64,000 nucleotides of DNA from Aquibium pacificus (lineage in GTDB: Bacteria > Pseudomonadota > Alphaproteobacteria > Rhizobiales > Rhizobiaceae): assembly GCF_040839445.1 (NCBI RefSeq), contig NZ_JBDPGJ010000007.1, positions 124,001-188,000 on the forward strand. Direction: 5' to 3'. The position numbers and the translations under genes are program-made. Shown piece after piece: positions 55,333 to 62,865 of this stretch; position 1 is the first letter of the stretch; every line of letters begins with the position of its first letter. The notes beneath the pieces were generated by a model that worked only from the letters and a program-made list of their open reading frames with translations, ran no database searches and was not told the DNA's origin.

Positions 55333-56727
55333 TCAGGTAGTGCGCAGGCCCGCCTTCGCCACCCAGGCCTCCGCGTCGGCGAGGCCTTTTTCGAGGCGGT
55401 CGAAGAGTTCGGTCAGTTCGGCCTCGGTAATGACCATGGGCGGGCAGAGCGCGATCGTGTCGCCGATGGCGCGCAGGATGGCGCCGTGGCCCTCGAGAAT
55501 GCGCGCCACCTGCGGGCCGACGCCGCTCTTGGGATCGAAGGGGCGCTTCGTGGCCTTGTCGGCGACGAGCTCGACGCCGCCCATCAGCCCGCAATAGCGG
55601 GCCTCGCCGACCAGCGGGTGCTGCGCGACCCTGTCCATGCGCGCGGCGAACAGCGGCGCGAGTTTCCGCACGTGGCCGATGATGTCGCGCTTCTGGTAGA
55701 TCTCGATCGCCTTGACGCCCAGCGCGCAGCCCAGCGGATGGCCGCCATAGGTAAAACCGTGGCCGAAGGTGCCGATCTTGGCGGAATGGTCGACATAGGC
55801 CTGGTAGATGTCCTCCGGCACCATGACGGCGCCGAGCGGCGCGTAGGCCGCGGTCATCTGCTTGGCGGCGGAGATGGTGGTGGGCGTCATGCCGAGCGAC
55901 TGGCAGCCCCACCACTCGCCGGTGCGCCCGAAGCCGTTGATCACCTCGTCGTCGATCAGGATGATGTCGTGCTGGTCGAGCACCGCCTTGATGGCGGCGT
56001 AGTAGCCGGCCGGCGGCACGATGACGCCGCCGGCACCCATCACCGGCTCGGCGATCATCGCCGCGATGGTGTCGGGCCCCTCGCGCTCGATGAGGTCGGA
56101 GAGCGACTTCACGATGCGCGCGGTGAACTCCGCCTCGCTCTCGCCCTCCTGGCCGAAGCGGTAGAAATGCGGGCAGTCCGTGTGGAGCACCCGGTCGACG
56201 GGAAGGTCCCAGCCCATGTGGTTGTAGGGCAGGCCGGTGAGCGAGGCCGACATGATCGTGACGCCGTGATAGGCCTTCTGCCGCGAGATGATCTTCTTCT
56301 TCTTCGGCCGGCCGAGCGCGTTGTTCATGTACCAGGCGAGCTTCACCTGCGTGTCGTTGGCCTCCGAGCCAGACGAGGTGAAGAAGACCTTGGAGATCGG
56401 CACGGGCGCTATCTCCTTCAGCTTCTCGGCCAGCTCGATCGCCGGCTCCATGCCCTTGGCGCCGAAGAGGTGGTAGTAGGGCAGGGTGCGCATCTGCTCG
56501 GTCGCGGCCTCGACCAGCTCCTCCTCGCCGAAGCCCAGACCCGCGCACCACAGGCCCGACATGCCCTCGATGTATTCCTTGCCGCGCGTGTCGTAGACAT
56601 AGACGCCCTTGCCGCGCTCGATCACCGTCGGCCCGTTCTCGCGCAGCTTGTGCAGCGGCGTATACGGATGCAGCAGCGCCTCGACGTCGCGCGTCTGGAT
56701 GTTGGAAAGCGGCGGATGGGTGTTCAT
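55333..56727 (-). CDS. Class III omega-aminotransferase (PLP)
   Basis: A 464-residue PLP-dependent aminotransferase related to beta-alanine/putrescine-pyruvate transaminases. GSEANDTQVKLAWYMNN binds the PLP phosphate, DDEVINGFGRTGEWWG holds the PLP aspartate, and the Schiff-base lysine is in ISAAKQMTAAYAPLGA. The YHGVTIMSASLTGLPYNH stretch is typical of the omega-transaminase group. ATG 56727 has GGAG upstream. The amine donor is unknown. Confidence 0.95.
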   Translation of the reverse strand: MNTHPPLSNIQTRDVEALLHPYTPLHKLRENGPTVIERGKGVYVYDTRGKEYIEGMSGLWCAGLGFGEEELVEAATEQMRTLPYYHLFGAKGMEPAIELAEKLKEIAPVPISKVFFTSSGSEANDTQVKLAWYMNNALGRPKKKKIISRQKAYHGVTIMSASLTGLPYNHMGWDLPVDRVLHTDCPHFYRFGQEGESEAEFTARIVKSLSDLIEREGPDTIAAMIAEPVMGAGGVIVPPAGYYAAIKAVLDQHDIILIDDEVINGFGRTGEWWGCQSLGMTPTTISAAKQMTAAYAPLGAVMVPEDIYQAYVDHSAKIGTFGHGFTYGGHPLGCALGVKAIEIYQKRDIIGHVRKLAPLFAARMDRVAQHPLVGEARYCGLMGGVELVADKATKRPFDPKSGVGPQVARILEGHGAILRAIGDTIALCPPMVITEAELTELFDRLEKGLADAEAWVAKAGLRTT

Positions 56728-56832
56728 GGGGAGCGCTCCGGTGGATGGCCCGATGCTAGCCGGTGTGCGACCCGAATTGAACCCGCGCGGCATGCTGGCG
56801 CAATCGATTTGGCGAAGCGCTCGCGCCTTGCC

Positions 56833-57411
56833 TCAGCGCGTCCGCAGCCCGTCCACAAACACGTCGACGAGGCGCAGCGTGGCCGGCTGCCAGTCTCCGG
56901 AGCCCTGCGAATAATAGATGCCGAGCAGGGTGCGCAGCAGGTCTTCCGGCGGGATGTCGGAGCGCACGGCGCCGGCCGCCACCGCACGGTCGAGCAGGAG
57001 GCGGATCGCGCCGGTCAGCCGCTCGAAGGAATAAGCCCTCAACCCGGGCGAGGCGGCTGCGACGAGTTGCAACGCTTCCATCATGCCCTTCTTGGTAGCG
57101 ACGAGCCGCACGTTGGCGTGGAACCAGCGCCGCAGCGCCTCGACCGGGTCGGCGTCCTGCGCATACTGCTCGGCCAGCGCGCCGAGATGGTCGACCTCGT
57201 GGCGGTAGACCGCCTCGAACAGGTCCTCGCGGGTCGGAAAGTGTCGGTAGAGCGTGGCGATGCCGACGCCCGCCTGCCGCGCTACGGCTTCCAGGCTCGC
57301 CTGCGGTCCGCCCGCGCTGAAGATCTGCGCCGCCGCCTCGAGCAGGCGCTCGCGGTTGCGGATGGAGTCGGCGCGGAGCTTTCGTTTTGCCTTTTTTGGT
57401 TCCTGCGCCAT
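56833..57411 (-). CDS. TetR family regulator of the PaoABC-like operon
   Basis: A 192-residue repressor: NRERLLEAAAQIFSAGGPQASLEAVARQAGVGIATLYRHFPTREDLFEAVY is a classical TetR HTH (about residues 17-67), with a ligand-binding domain after it. The basic start MAQEPKKAKRKLRADS extends the arm. ATG 57411 has GGAAGAA. It is divergent from the aldehyde oxidoreductase operon, and the palindrome in between (57446-57462) is its probable operator. Confidence 0.92.
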   Translation of the reverse strand: MAQEPKKAKRKLRADSIRNRERLLEAAAQIFSAGGPQASLEAVARQAGVGIATLYRHFPTREDLFEAVYRHEVDHLGALAEQYAQDADPVEALRRWFHANVRLVATKKGMMEALQLVAAASPGLRAYSFERLTGAIRLLLDRAVAAGAVRSDIPPEDLLRTLLGIYYSQGSGDWQPATLRLVDVFVDGLRTR

Positions 57412-57438
57412 TTTTCTTCCCGCGGGACAGCTTGCCCC

Positions 57439-57467
57439 TTGATAAACGGAGGCTCCCTCCGTATAAT
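57439..57467 (+). promoter_or_regulatory. Sigma70 promoter with embedded TetR operator for the PaoABC-like operon
   Basis: TTGATA (57439-57444), a 17-bp spacer and a perfect TATAAT (57462-57467) make a near-consensus promoter. The palindrome ACGGAGG-CTC-CCTCCGT (57446-57462) fills the spacer and overlaps the -10. Binding of the TetR protein here would block both this promoter and probably its own. The leader is about 129 nt. Confidence 0.8.
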
Positions 57468-57602
57468 TACACGTATCGGGAAACGCACAAAGAGTACGCA
57501 TCCCGCCGGGGTCCGATCGCTCGCGTAAACCCCGTTCCCGATCGTCCAAGCCGCCAGGCGACGACTTCGTTCCCATCATCATATTCCTGATCGGAGTACC
57601 AC

Positions 57603-58103
57603 ATGTCACTCTCCATCAGCATCACGCTCAATGGCCGTCCGCACGACATCGCGCTGGACGACCCGCGTGTGACGCTCCTCGACCTCCTGCGCGAACGGCT
57701 GGACCTCACCGGCACCAAGAAGGGCTGCGACCGCGGCCAGTGCGGCGCCTGCACCGTTCTCGTCGATGGACGGCGCATCAATTCCTGCCTCTCGCTCGCC
57801 GCCAGCCTCGACGGCGCCGAGATCACCACCATCGAAGGGCTGGCCGACGGCGAGGCTTTGCACCCGGTGCAAGCCGCCTTCATCGAGCACGACGCGCTGC
57901 AATGCGGCTACTGTACGCCGGGCCAGATCATGAGCGCGGTGGGGCTCATCGCGGAGGGCCACGCGGGCGACGATCCCGAGCGCGTGCGCGAACTGATGAG
58001 CGGCAACATCTGCCGCTGCGGCGCCTACCACGGCATCGTCGAGGCCGTTCTGGAGGCACAGAAGACGATTGCGCAGCAGGACAAGCGGAGGGCCGCGGCA
58101 TGA
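57603..58103 (+). CDS. Aldehyde oxidoreductase 2Fe-2S subunit (PaoA/YagT-like)
   Basis: A 166-residue subunit with two 2Fe-2S clusters. The plant-type cluster cysteines are 42, 47, 50 and 62 (GCDRGQCGAC...NSC), and the second set is 101, 104, 137, 139 (CGYCTPG...CRC). It moves electrons from molybdenum to FAD. E. coli PaoA has a Tat signal, but the N-terminus here (MSLSISITLNGRPHDI) does not, so the enzyme is probably cytoplasmic. First gene of the operon; the next start overlaps by ATGA. Confidence 0.95.
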   Translation: MSLSISITLNGRPHDIALDDPRVTLLDLLRERLDLTGTKKGCDRGQCGACTVLVDGRRINSCLSLAASLDGAEITTIEGLADGEALHPVQAAFIEHDALQCGYCTPGQIMSAVGLIAEGHAGDDPERVRELMSGNICRCGAYHGIVEAVLEAQKTIAQQDKRRAAA

Positions 58104-59158
58104 ACCGCTTCGATTTCATCCGCCCCGCCAGCGTGGCCGAGGCAGTCGCGGCAGCCTCCGAGCCGGGCTCGGCCTATCTGGCGGCCGGCACCAATCTCCT
58201 CGACCTGATGAAGATCGGCGTCGCGCGACCCGGGCGGCTCGTCGACATCACGCGGCTTCCCGGCCTCGACCGCATCGAATGGGACGGGGACGGCGGGGTG
58301 CGCATTGGTGCGCTCGTGCGCAATTCCGATCTTGCGCATGACGAACGCTTCGCCCGCACCTTTCCGGCCGTCGCCGAGGCGCTGCTTTCCGGGGCTTCCG
58401 CCCAACTCCGCAATGCCGCGACGGTAGGCGGAAACCTCCTGCAGCACACACGCTGCGCCTATTTCCAGGATACCGCGAGCGCCTGCAACCGACGTGTGCC
58501 CGGCTCGGGATGCGACGCGATGCAAGGCGAGAACCGGCTTCACGCGGTGCTCGGCTGGAGCGATCAGTGCATCGCCACGCATCCATCGGACTTCTGCGTG
58601 CCGCTTGCCGCACTCGATGCCGTGGCCGAGGTGGAAGGCCCTTCCGGCCGTCGCGACGTCGCGGTCGATGCCCTCCACCTCCTGCCGGGAGACACGCCGC
58701 AGGCCAGGAACGCGCTCGCGCCGGGCGAACTCGTCGTCGCGGTGCGCATCCCCGCGGACGCGGCGGCATTCGCCGGCCATTCGCGCTACCTGAAGCTGCG
58801 CGAGCGCACCTCCTACGCCTTCGCGGTCGTCTCGGCGGCGGTGGCGCTCGAGATGCAGGGCGGCGCGATCGCCAATGCGCGCATAGCACTCGGCGCCGTG
58901 GCCGCGAAACCCTGGCGTGCCCGGGCTGCCGAAGCCTCGCTCGAAGGCCTGCGCCCGACCGCGGAAGCCTTCGCCGCGGCGGCTGATATTGCCCTGGCCG
59001 ACGCACGGCCCTCAGGGGACAACGCCTTCAAGATCGAACTGGCGCGCCGCCTCGTCGCGCGCGCGCTTTCCCTCGCATCGCAGGGGACACCGGAAGACAT
59101 GCCCGCTCTCCCGGCCTCACCCTTCTCGACAATTCCGGGAGCCACCAATGTCGCCTGA
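58100..59158 (+). CDS. Aldehyde oxidoreductase FAD/4Fe-4S subunit (PaoB/YagS-like)
   Basis: A 352-residue FAD-binding subunit of the xanthine dehydrogenase family. The FAD loop is AGGTNLLDLMK-like (YLAAGTNLLDLMK), and RNAATVGGNLLQHTRC is conserved. Four cysteines at 119, 129, 138 and 157 match the extra 4Fe-4S cluster specific to PaoB. It overlaps the 2Fe-2S subunit gene by four bases and the Mo subunit gene by 11. Confidence 0.95.
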   Translation: MNRFDFIRPASVAEAVAAASEPGSAYLAAGTNLLDLMKIGVARPGRLVDITRLPGLDRIEWDGDGGVRIGALVRNSDLAHDERFARTFPAVAEALLSGASAQLRNAATVGGNLLQHTRCAYFQDTASACNRRVPGSGCDAMQGENRLHAVLGWSDQCIATHPSDFCVPLAALDAVAEVEGPSGRRDVAVDALHLLPGDTPQARNALAPGELVVAVRIPADAAAFAGHSRYLKLRERTSYAFAVVSAAVALEMQGGAIANARIALGAVAAKPWRARAAEASLEGLRPTAEAFAAAADIALADARPSGDNAFKIELARRLVARALSLASQGTPEDMPALPASPFSTIPGATNVA

Positions 59159-61403
59159 GACACCATCCCAGCAGACCGTCCGCTTCGGCTCGAATGCCGG
59201 CCAGCCCCTGACGCGCCGCGATGGCGTCGCCAAGGTCACCGGCCGGGCGACCTACGCGGCCGACAATCATCCCGACGGGATGCTCCACGCGGTCGCCGCG
59301 GTCAGCAAGATCGCCCGCGGGCGCGTGACGTTCCTCGACGTGGAGGCGGCAAAGGCCCATCCCGGAGTCGTGGAGGTGCTGACGCCGTCGAACCGTCTGA
59401 CCCTTTCGCACGATCCGAACGACAAGATGCCGCCCTTCGGCTTTCGCGTCGAGGTCCTGCAGGACGATACCGTCCGCTACGCCAACCAGCCGATCGCGAT
59501 GGTGGTGGCCGAGACGCTCGAGGCGGCCATCGAGGGCGCTGCGTTGCTGAACCCGCGCTACGAAGCCGAACCCGCCCGCACGACGCTCGAGAACGGCCTG
59601 AATTTCGACCCTGCGTCGGTCGGTGTCGGCGCGCCGCCGCGGACCGCCTATGGCGACGTGGAAGCGGGGCTGGCAGGCGCGGCGAAGGTCGTCGAGGTCG
59701 ACTACGTCACGCCGCCGCAGTACCACAATGCCATGGAGCCGCACGCGGTCGTGGCGGAATGGGACGGCGACCGCCTGATGCTCGACATGCCGAACCAGGC
59801 GCTGGCGATGAGCTGCGCCTCCTATGCCGCCTATTTCGGCATCCCGGCATCGAACGTGACGATCCGCTCCCCCTATCTCGGCGGCGGCTTCGGATCAAAG
59901 GCCATCATCAACGGACCGCAGATCCTCGCCATCATGGCCGCGCGCATGCTGAGGCGCCCTGTAAAGCTCGCGCTGCCGCGCGCGCAGATGTACGGGCCGG
60001 TCGGCCACCGCGGGCGCACATGGCAGAAGCTGCGGCTCGGCATGGACGATGCCGGCCACCTGACAGCACTCCATCACCGGTCGATCTCCGCCACCTCCTC
60101 GTTCGACGACTTCCTGGAGCCGGCGGCAAACGCCTCCCTGCCGCTTTATGCCAGCCCGGCGATCCTTGCGGAGCACAAGGGCCTGCGTCTCGACACGGGC
60201 ACGCCCGGACCGATGCGCGCGCCCGGCGAGGCTTCGGGATCGGCGGCGCTGGAAGTAGCCATGGACGAGGCGGCGGACGCGTGCGGCATGGACCCGCTCG
60301 CCTTCCGTCTCGCCAACTACGCCGAGACGGAACCGGGCAGCGAAAAACCGTTCTCCTCCAAGGCGCTGCGTGACTGCTACGAACAGGGAGCGGAGCGCTT
60401 CGGGTGGTCATCCCGCCCGCTGGCGCCGCGCCAGATGCGCGACGAGGACGGCTTCCTCGTCGGCTGGGGCATGGGCACGGCTGTCTTCCCCTGCCCGCAA
60501 TTCCCGGCCTCCGGCCGGGCCACGCTGCGGGCCGACGGCACGGCGCTGGTCGAGACGGCGGGGGCAGACATGGGGCAGGGCGCCTGGACCGCGCTCGCCC
60601 AGGTCGCCGCCGAGGCGCTGGGGCTCGATCCCGAAAAGGTCGAGCTCCATTCGGGCGTCTCCACCCTTCCCGACGGCGGCGTGGCAGGCGGCTCCGCCCA
60701 TACGGCCAGCGCCGGACTGGCGCTGCACAACGCCGGCGCGGAGGTGATCCGGGAACTGTCGGAACTTGCCACCGCCGATGCGGCTTCGCCGCTCTTCGGC
60801 GCCGGCAACATCGGCGTCGTGGCGCGTGCTGGCCGGCTCCACCGCCGCGACGACGAGAGCCGCAGCGAAAGCTATGCCGACATTCTCGCCCGCGCCGGCA
60901 GGCGCGAACTCGTCGGCAAAGCCAAGGCGGCGCGCGATCCGGCGGACGCGGCGGCCCATGCGATGTATTCGCACGGCGCCGTGTTCGCCGAGGTGAAGGT
61001 CGATCCCGATCTCGGGCAGATACGCACCACCAGGCTGGTCGGCGCATTCGCGGCGGGGCGCATCATCAACCCGCGGCTCGCCCGCAGCCAGTATTTCGGC
61101 GGCATGATCTGGGGCATCTCCTTCGCGCTGCTGGAGGAGGCGATCGCCGACGAAAGGACCGGCCGGATCATGAATGCCGACCTCGCCGAGTACCACGTGC
61201 CCGTTAATGCCGACGTGCCCCGGCTCGACGCGATCATGGTTCCCGAGGAGGATGCCTTCGTCAATCCTCTCGGCATCAAGGGCGTCGGCGAGATCGGCGT
61301 CACCGGCACCGTCGGCGCCATCGCCAACGCGGTCTGGCATGCGACCGGCGTGCGCGTCCGGCGTTTTCCGATCCGCATCGAAAACCTGATCGGCGGCCTT
61401 TAG
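59148..61403 (+). CDS. Aldehyde oxidoreductase molybdenum subunit (PaoC/YagR-like)
   Basis: A 751-residue molybdopterin-cytosine-dinucleotide-binding catalytic subunit. Landmarks are LTRRDGVAKVTGRATYAAD at the start, YLGGGFGSK, the substrate loop PGPMRAPGEASGSAALE and the catalytic glutamate, Glu715, in GVGEIGVTG. It oxidises aldehydes to carboxylic acids. GGGAG precedes ATG 59148. No XdhC/PaoD maturation factor lies in the window, so that must be elsewhere. Confidence 0.96.
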   Translation: MSPETPSQQTVRFGSNAGQPLTRRDGVAKVTGRATYAADNHPDGMLHAVAAVSKIARGRVTFLDVEAAKAHPGVVEVLTPSNRLTLSHDPNDKMPPFGFRVEVLQDDTVRYANQPIAMVVAETLEAAIEGAALLNPRYEAEPARTTLENGLNFDPASVGVGAPPRTAYGDVEAGLAGAAKVVEVDYVTPPQYHNAMEPHAVVAEWDGDRLMLDMPNQALAMSCASYAAYFGIPASNVTIRSPYLGGGFGSKAIINGPQILAIMAARMLRRPVKLALPRAQMYGPVGHRGRTWQKLRLGMDDAGHLTALHHRSISATSSFDDFLEPAANASLPLYASPAILAEHKGLRLDTGTPGPMRAPGEASGSAALEVAMDEAADACGMDPLAFRLANYAETEPGSEKPFSSKALRDCYEQGAERFGWSSRPLAPRQMRDEDGFLVGWGMGTAVFPCPQFPASGRATLRADGTALVETAGADMGQGAWTALAQVAAEALGLDPEKVELHSGVSTLPDGGVAGGSAHTASAGLALHNAGAEVIRELSELATADAASPLFGAGNIGVVARAGRLHRRDDESRSESYADILARAGRRELVGKAKAARDPADAAAHAMYSHGAVFAEVKVDPDLGQIRTTRLVGAFAAGRIINPRLARSQYFGGMIWGISFALLEEAIADERTGRIMNADLAEYHVPVNADVPRLDAIMVPEEDAFVNPLGIKGVGEIGVTGTVGAIANAVWHATGVRVRRFPIRIENLIGGL

Positions 61404-61464
61404 ATCGAAAGGCTCCGGGCCGGCGGGACGGGTGCGTTCCGCCGGCCGTCAGAGGACGGTCGGG

Positions 61465-61839
61465 TCAGGCGGCGATGCTGTCGGGCAGTTCCTTGAGATG
61501 CCTGAGGAGCCCGCCATAGGAGAGCGCCATGCCTGCGAAAGGGTTGGCGCTCTCTTCGGCGTTTTCCATGCGGAAGGAGCGGCCGTCGTCCTGGAGCAGG
61601 ACCAGCACGGTCGACTGGTCCTCGCCGCGGCCGACGCTGACGGCGGCGACGCGCTGGCAGTCTTCGATCATGTGGGCGGGCATCAGGAACAGGAAGTTGC
61701 CGTCGGCCTTGTCGGCCGCGTGCCGCACCGCGGCCTCGAAGCCGCTCTCGGCGATGTCCTGCGAATTCAGCGAAAGCTCGAACTCGACGACCTCCAAGGG
61801 CGCGCCGTCATTGTTCTGGTTGTTTGGCCGCGTGTCCAT
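61465..61839 (-). CDS. Conserved hypothetical protein (124 residues)
   Basis: A 124-residue soluble acidic protein (EVVEFELSLNSQDIAESGFEAAVRHAADKADGNFLFLMPAHMIEDCQRVAAVSVGRGEDQSTVLVLLQDDGRS, then NPFAGMALSYGGLLRHLKEL). It has one cysteine and no membrane segment or known motif. GGAGTA lies upstream. Not recognised. It converges on the Mo subunit gene; an inverted repeat lies about 180 bp upstream. Confidence 0.7.
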   Translation of the reverse strand: MDTRPNNQNNDGAPLEVVEFELSLNSQDIAESGFEAAVRHAADKADGNFLFLMPAHMIEDCQRVAAVSVGRGEDQSTVLVLLQDDGRSFRMENAEESANPFAGMALSYGGLLRHLKELPDSIAA

Positions 61840-62008
61840 GCGGGTACTCCGTCTTCATGATCGCCCCCGCAGATCCAAGCATGACGGTCAGGATGGCGGT
61901 ATTGTGGCGCGTGGCGGCGGGCGGGTTCAGCGGAGCGCCGCGCGCTCATTTGCGGTGGGGCGCGCAACATAGCTTGGCACTCTGCGACCAGATGCAGACA
62001 TCGAGAAC

Positions 62009-62035
62009 TGAAACGGAATTGCGAATTCTGTTTCA
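62009..62035. repeat. Inverted repeat of the TGAAAC-GAAT family, copy 1
   Basis: TGAAACGGAATT (62009-62020) and AATTCTGTTTCA (62024-62035) are complementary at 11 of 12 positions around GCG. The motif recurs as a longer perfect hairpin at 62617-62658. Located between the lipocalin-like gene and the 124-residue unknown gene. Confidence 0.6.
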
Positions 62036-62060
62036 CGCAATGAAGCAGAGCTCCAGAACC

Positions 62061-62489
62061 TCAGAAAGCCGAAGTCCTTTGCCACTTCAGGATGCCACGT
62101 CCTTTCTGGCCAGGAAACATCGGGTGTAACGTCTCTGCGGTAGTGATCGAGAGAATGTCGTCCACGATTGAAAATGTTCGCGCCTGTTCAGTGCCTACCC
62201 ATCCGGGATGCCACGAAACCTCGACTTCGGTGACAAACTGATCCGCGCCGTCAATTCGGAAGCGACCTGAATAGGCCATCATACTCTTGAAAAGGTCAGC
62301 ATCGCCGGACTCGCTGTCGGAGGGCTTCCTGCCTCTGGAAGTGATGACGGTAATCATCCGGTTGTCGGGTGTTATGAAGATGTAGCCGAGCGGGTCGGGC
62401 CCGTACATGTCCCTGCACTCACTCGTGTCGGTCACAGCGAACTGGAGCGATAACAGCTTCCAAACACCAAGCAGATTTTCGTGGCCCAT
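62061..62489 (-). CDS. Lipocalin-like domain protein
   Basis: A 142-residue soluble beta-barrel protein (NLLGVWKLLSLQFAVTDTSECRDMYGPDPLGYIFITPDNRMITVITSRGRKP, then MMAYSGRFRIDGADQFVTEVEVSWHPGWVGTEQARTF and HPMFPGQKGRGILKWQR), the pattern of the lipocalin-like family common in proteobacteria. The ligand is unknown. GAGGCG precedes the start. Two related inverted repeats flank it, and the DNA is more AT-rich than its neighbours, which suggests recent arrival. Confidence 0.82.
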   Translation of the reverse strand: MGHENLLGVWKLLSLQFAVTDTSECRDMYGPDPLGYIFITPDNRMITVITSRGRKPSDSESGDADLFKSMMAYSGRFRIDGADQFVTEVEVSWHPGWVGTEQARTFSIVDDILSITTAETLHPMFPGQKGRGILKWQRTSAF

Positions 62490-62616
62490 ATCGCCTCGCT
62501 ATCACCTCGGGCTGGTTCACTGCCGAGTTGGAAGGCGGTGATATCAAATTCGCCGTCGATATGAAAGTTCGCCGGAGCCTCGGCGTCGGGCATCCGGCTT
62601 AGCCTACCAAGACGTT

Positions 62617-62658
62617 CGGACATTGAAACAGAATCATAGTATTCTGTTTCAATGTCCG
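62617..62658. repeat. 18-bp perfect inverted repeat, TGAAAC-GAAT family copy 2
   Basis: CGGACATTGAAACAGAAT (62617-62634) and its exact complement (62641-62658) surround CATAGT. The inner TGAAACAGAAT part matches the repeat at 62009-62035. No T-run follows, so it is not a terminator. It lies 128 bp upstream of the lipocalin-like gene. Confidence 0.75.
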
Positions 62659-62686
62659 GTCGGGCACTCATCCGGTCGGGCACTCA
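62655..62686. repeat. Two tandem copies of a 16-bp direct repeat
   Basis: TCCGGTCGGGCACTCA occurs twice without a gap (62655-62670 and 62671-62686). The first four bases overlap the end of the adjacent 18-bp hairpin. Confidence 0.8.
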
Positions 62687-62766
62687 AGTGCGAAGCGGGC
62701 TTCATTCACCATCGAACTTCCCTCTGATCGCGGTTCCAAGACCTCGACGTCTCGCTCCTGCGACAC

Positions 62767-62781
62767 GGCGCAAATTGCGCC
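62767..62781. promoter_or_regulatory. Candidate operator palindrome upstream of the acyl-CoA ligase gene
   Basis: GGCGCAA-A-TTGCGCC is a perfect 15-base palindrome about 85 bp before the ligase start. It could be a regulator site; the regulator is not adjacent. Confidence 0.45.
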
Positions 62782-62865
62782 CCCGTGCGAATGCGGCTAC
62801 TGGACATCGGGACGGCCGCCATCACAATTGACGGCCAATCAAGCGTCGAACCGGGAGGTCGTTTC

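Larger units (their letters stand above)
62490..62865. other. Spacer between the lipocalin-like and acyl-CoA ligase genes
   Basis: A 376-bp divergent spacer. It contains an 18-bp perfect hairpin (62617-62658), a 16-bp direct tandem repeat (62655-62686) and the palindrome GGCGCAA-A-TTGCGCC (62767-62781), which may be an operator for the ligase gene. No further gene is supported. Confidence 0.7.

Noticed and set aside
62432..62683. An 83-codon minus-strand frame (MPDRMSARPDIETEYYDSVS...) overlapping the lipocalin-like start
   Set aside because: Its first part is simply the translated hairpin and tandem repeat, and it overlaps a better supported gene; no family is recognised.
62828..62842. TTGACGGCCAATCAA before the acyl-CoA ligase as an FNR/FixK box
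   Set aside because: The arms are seven bases apart instead of six, so it breaks the symmetry needed by the regulator.
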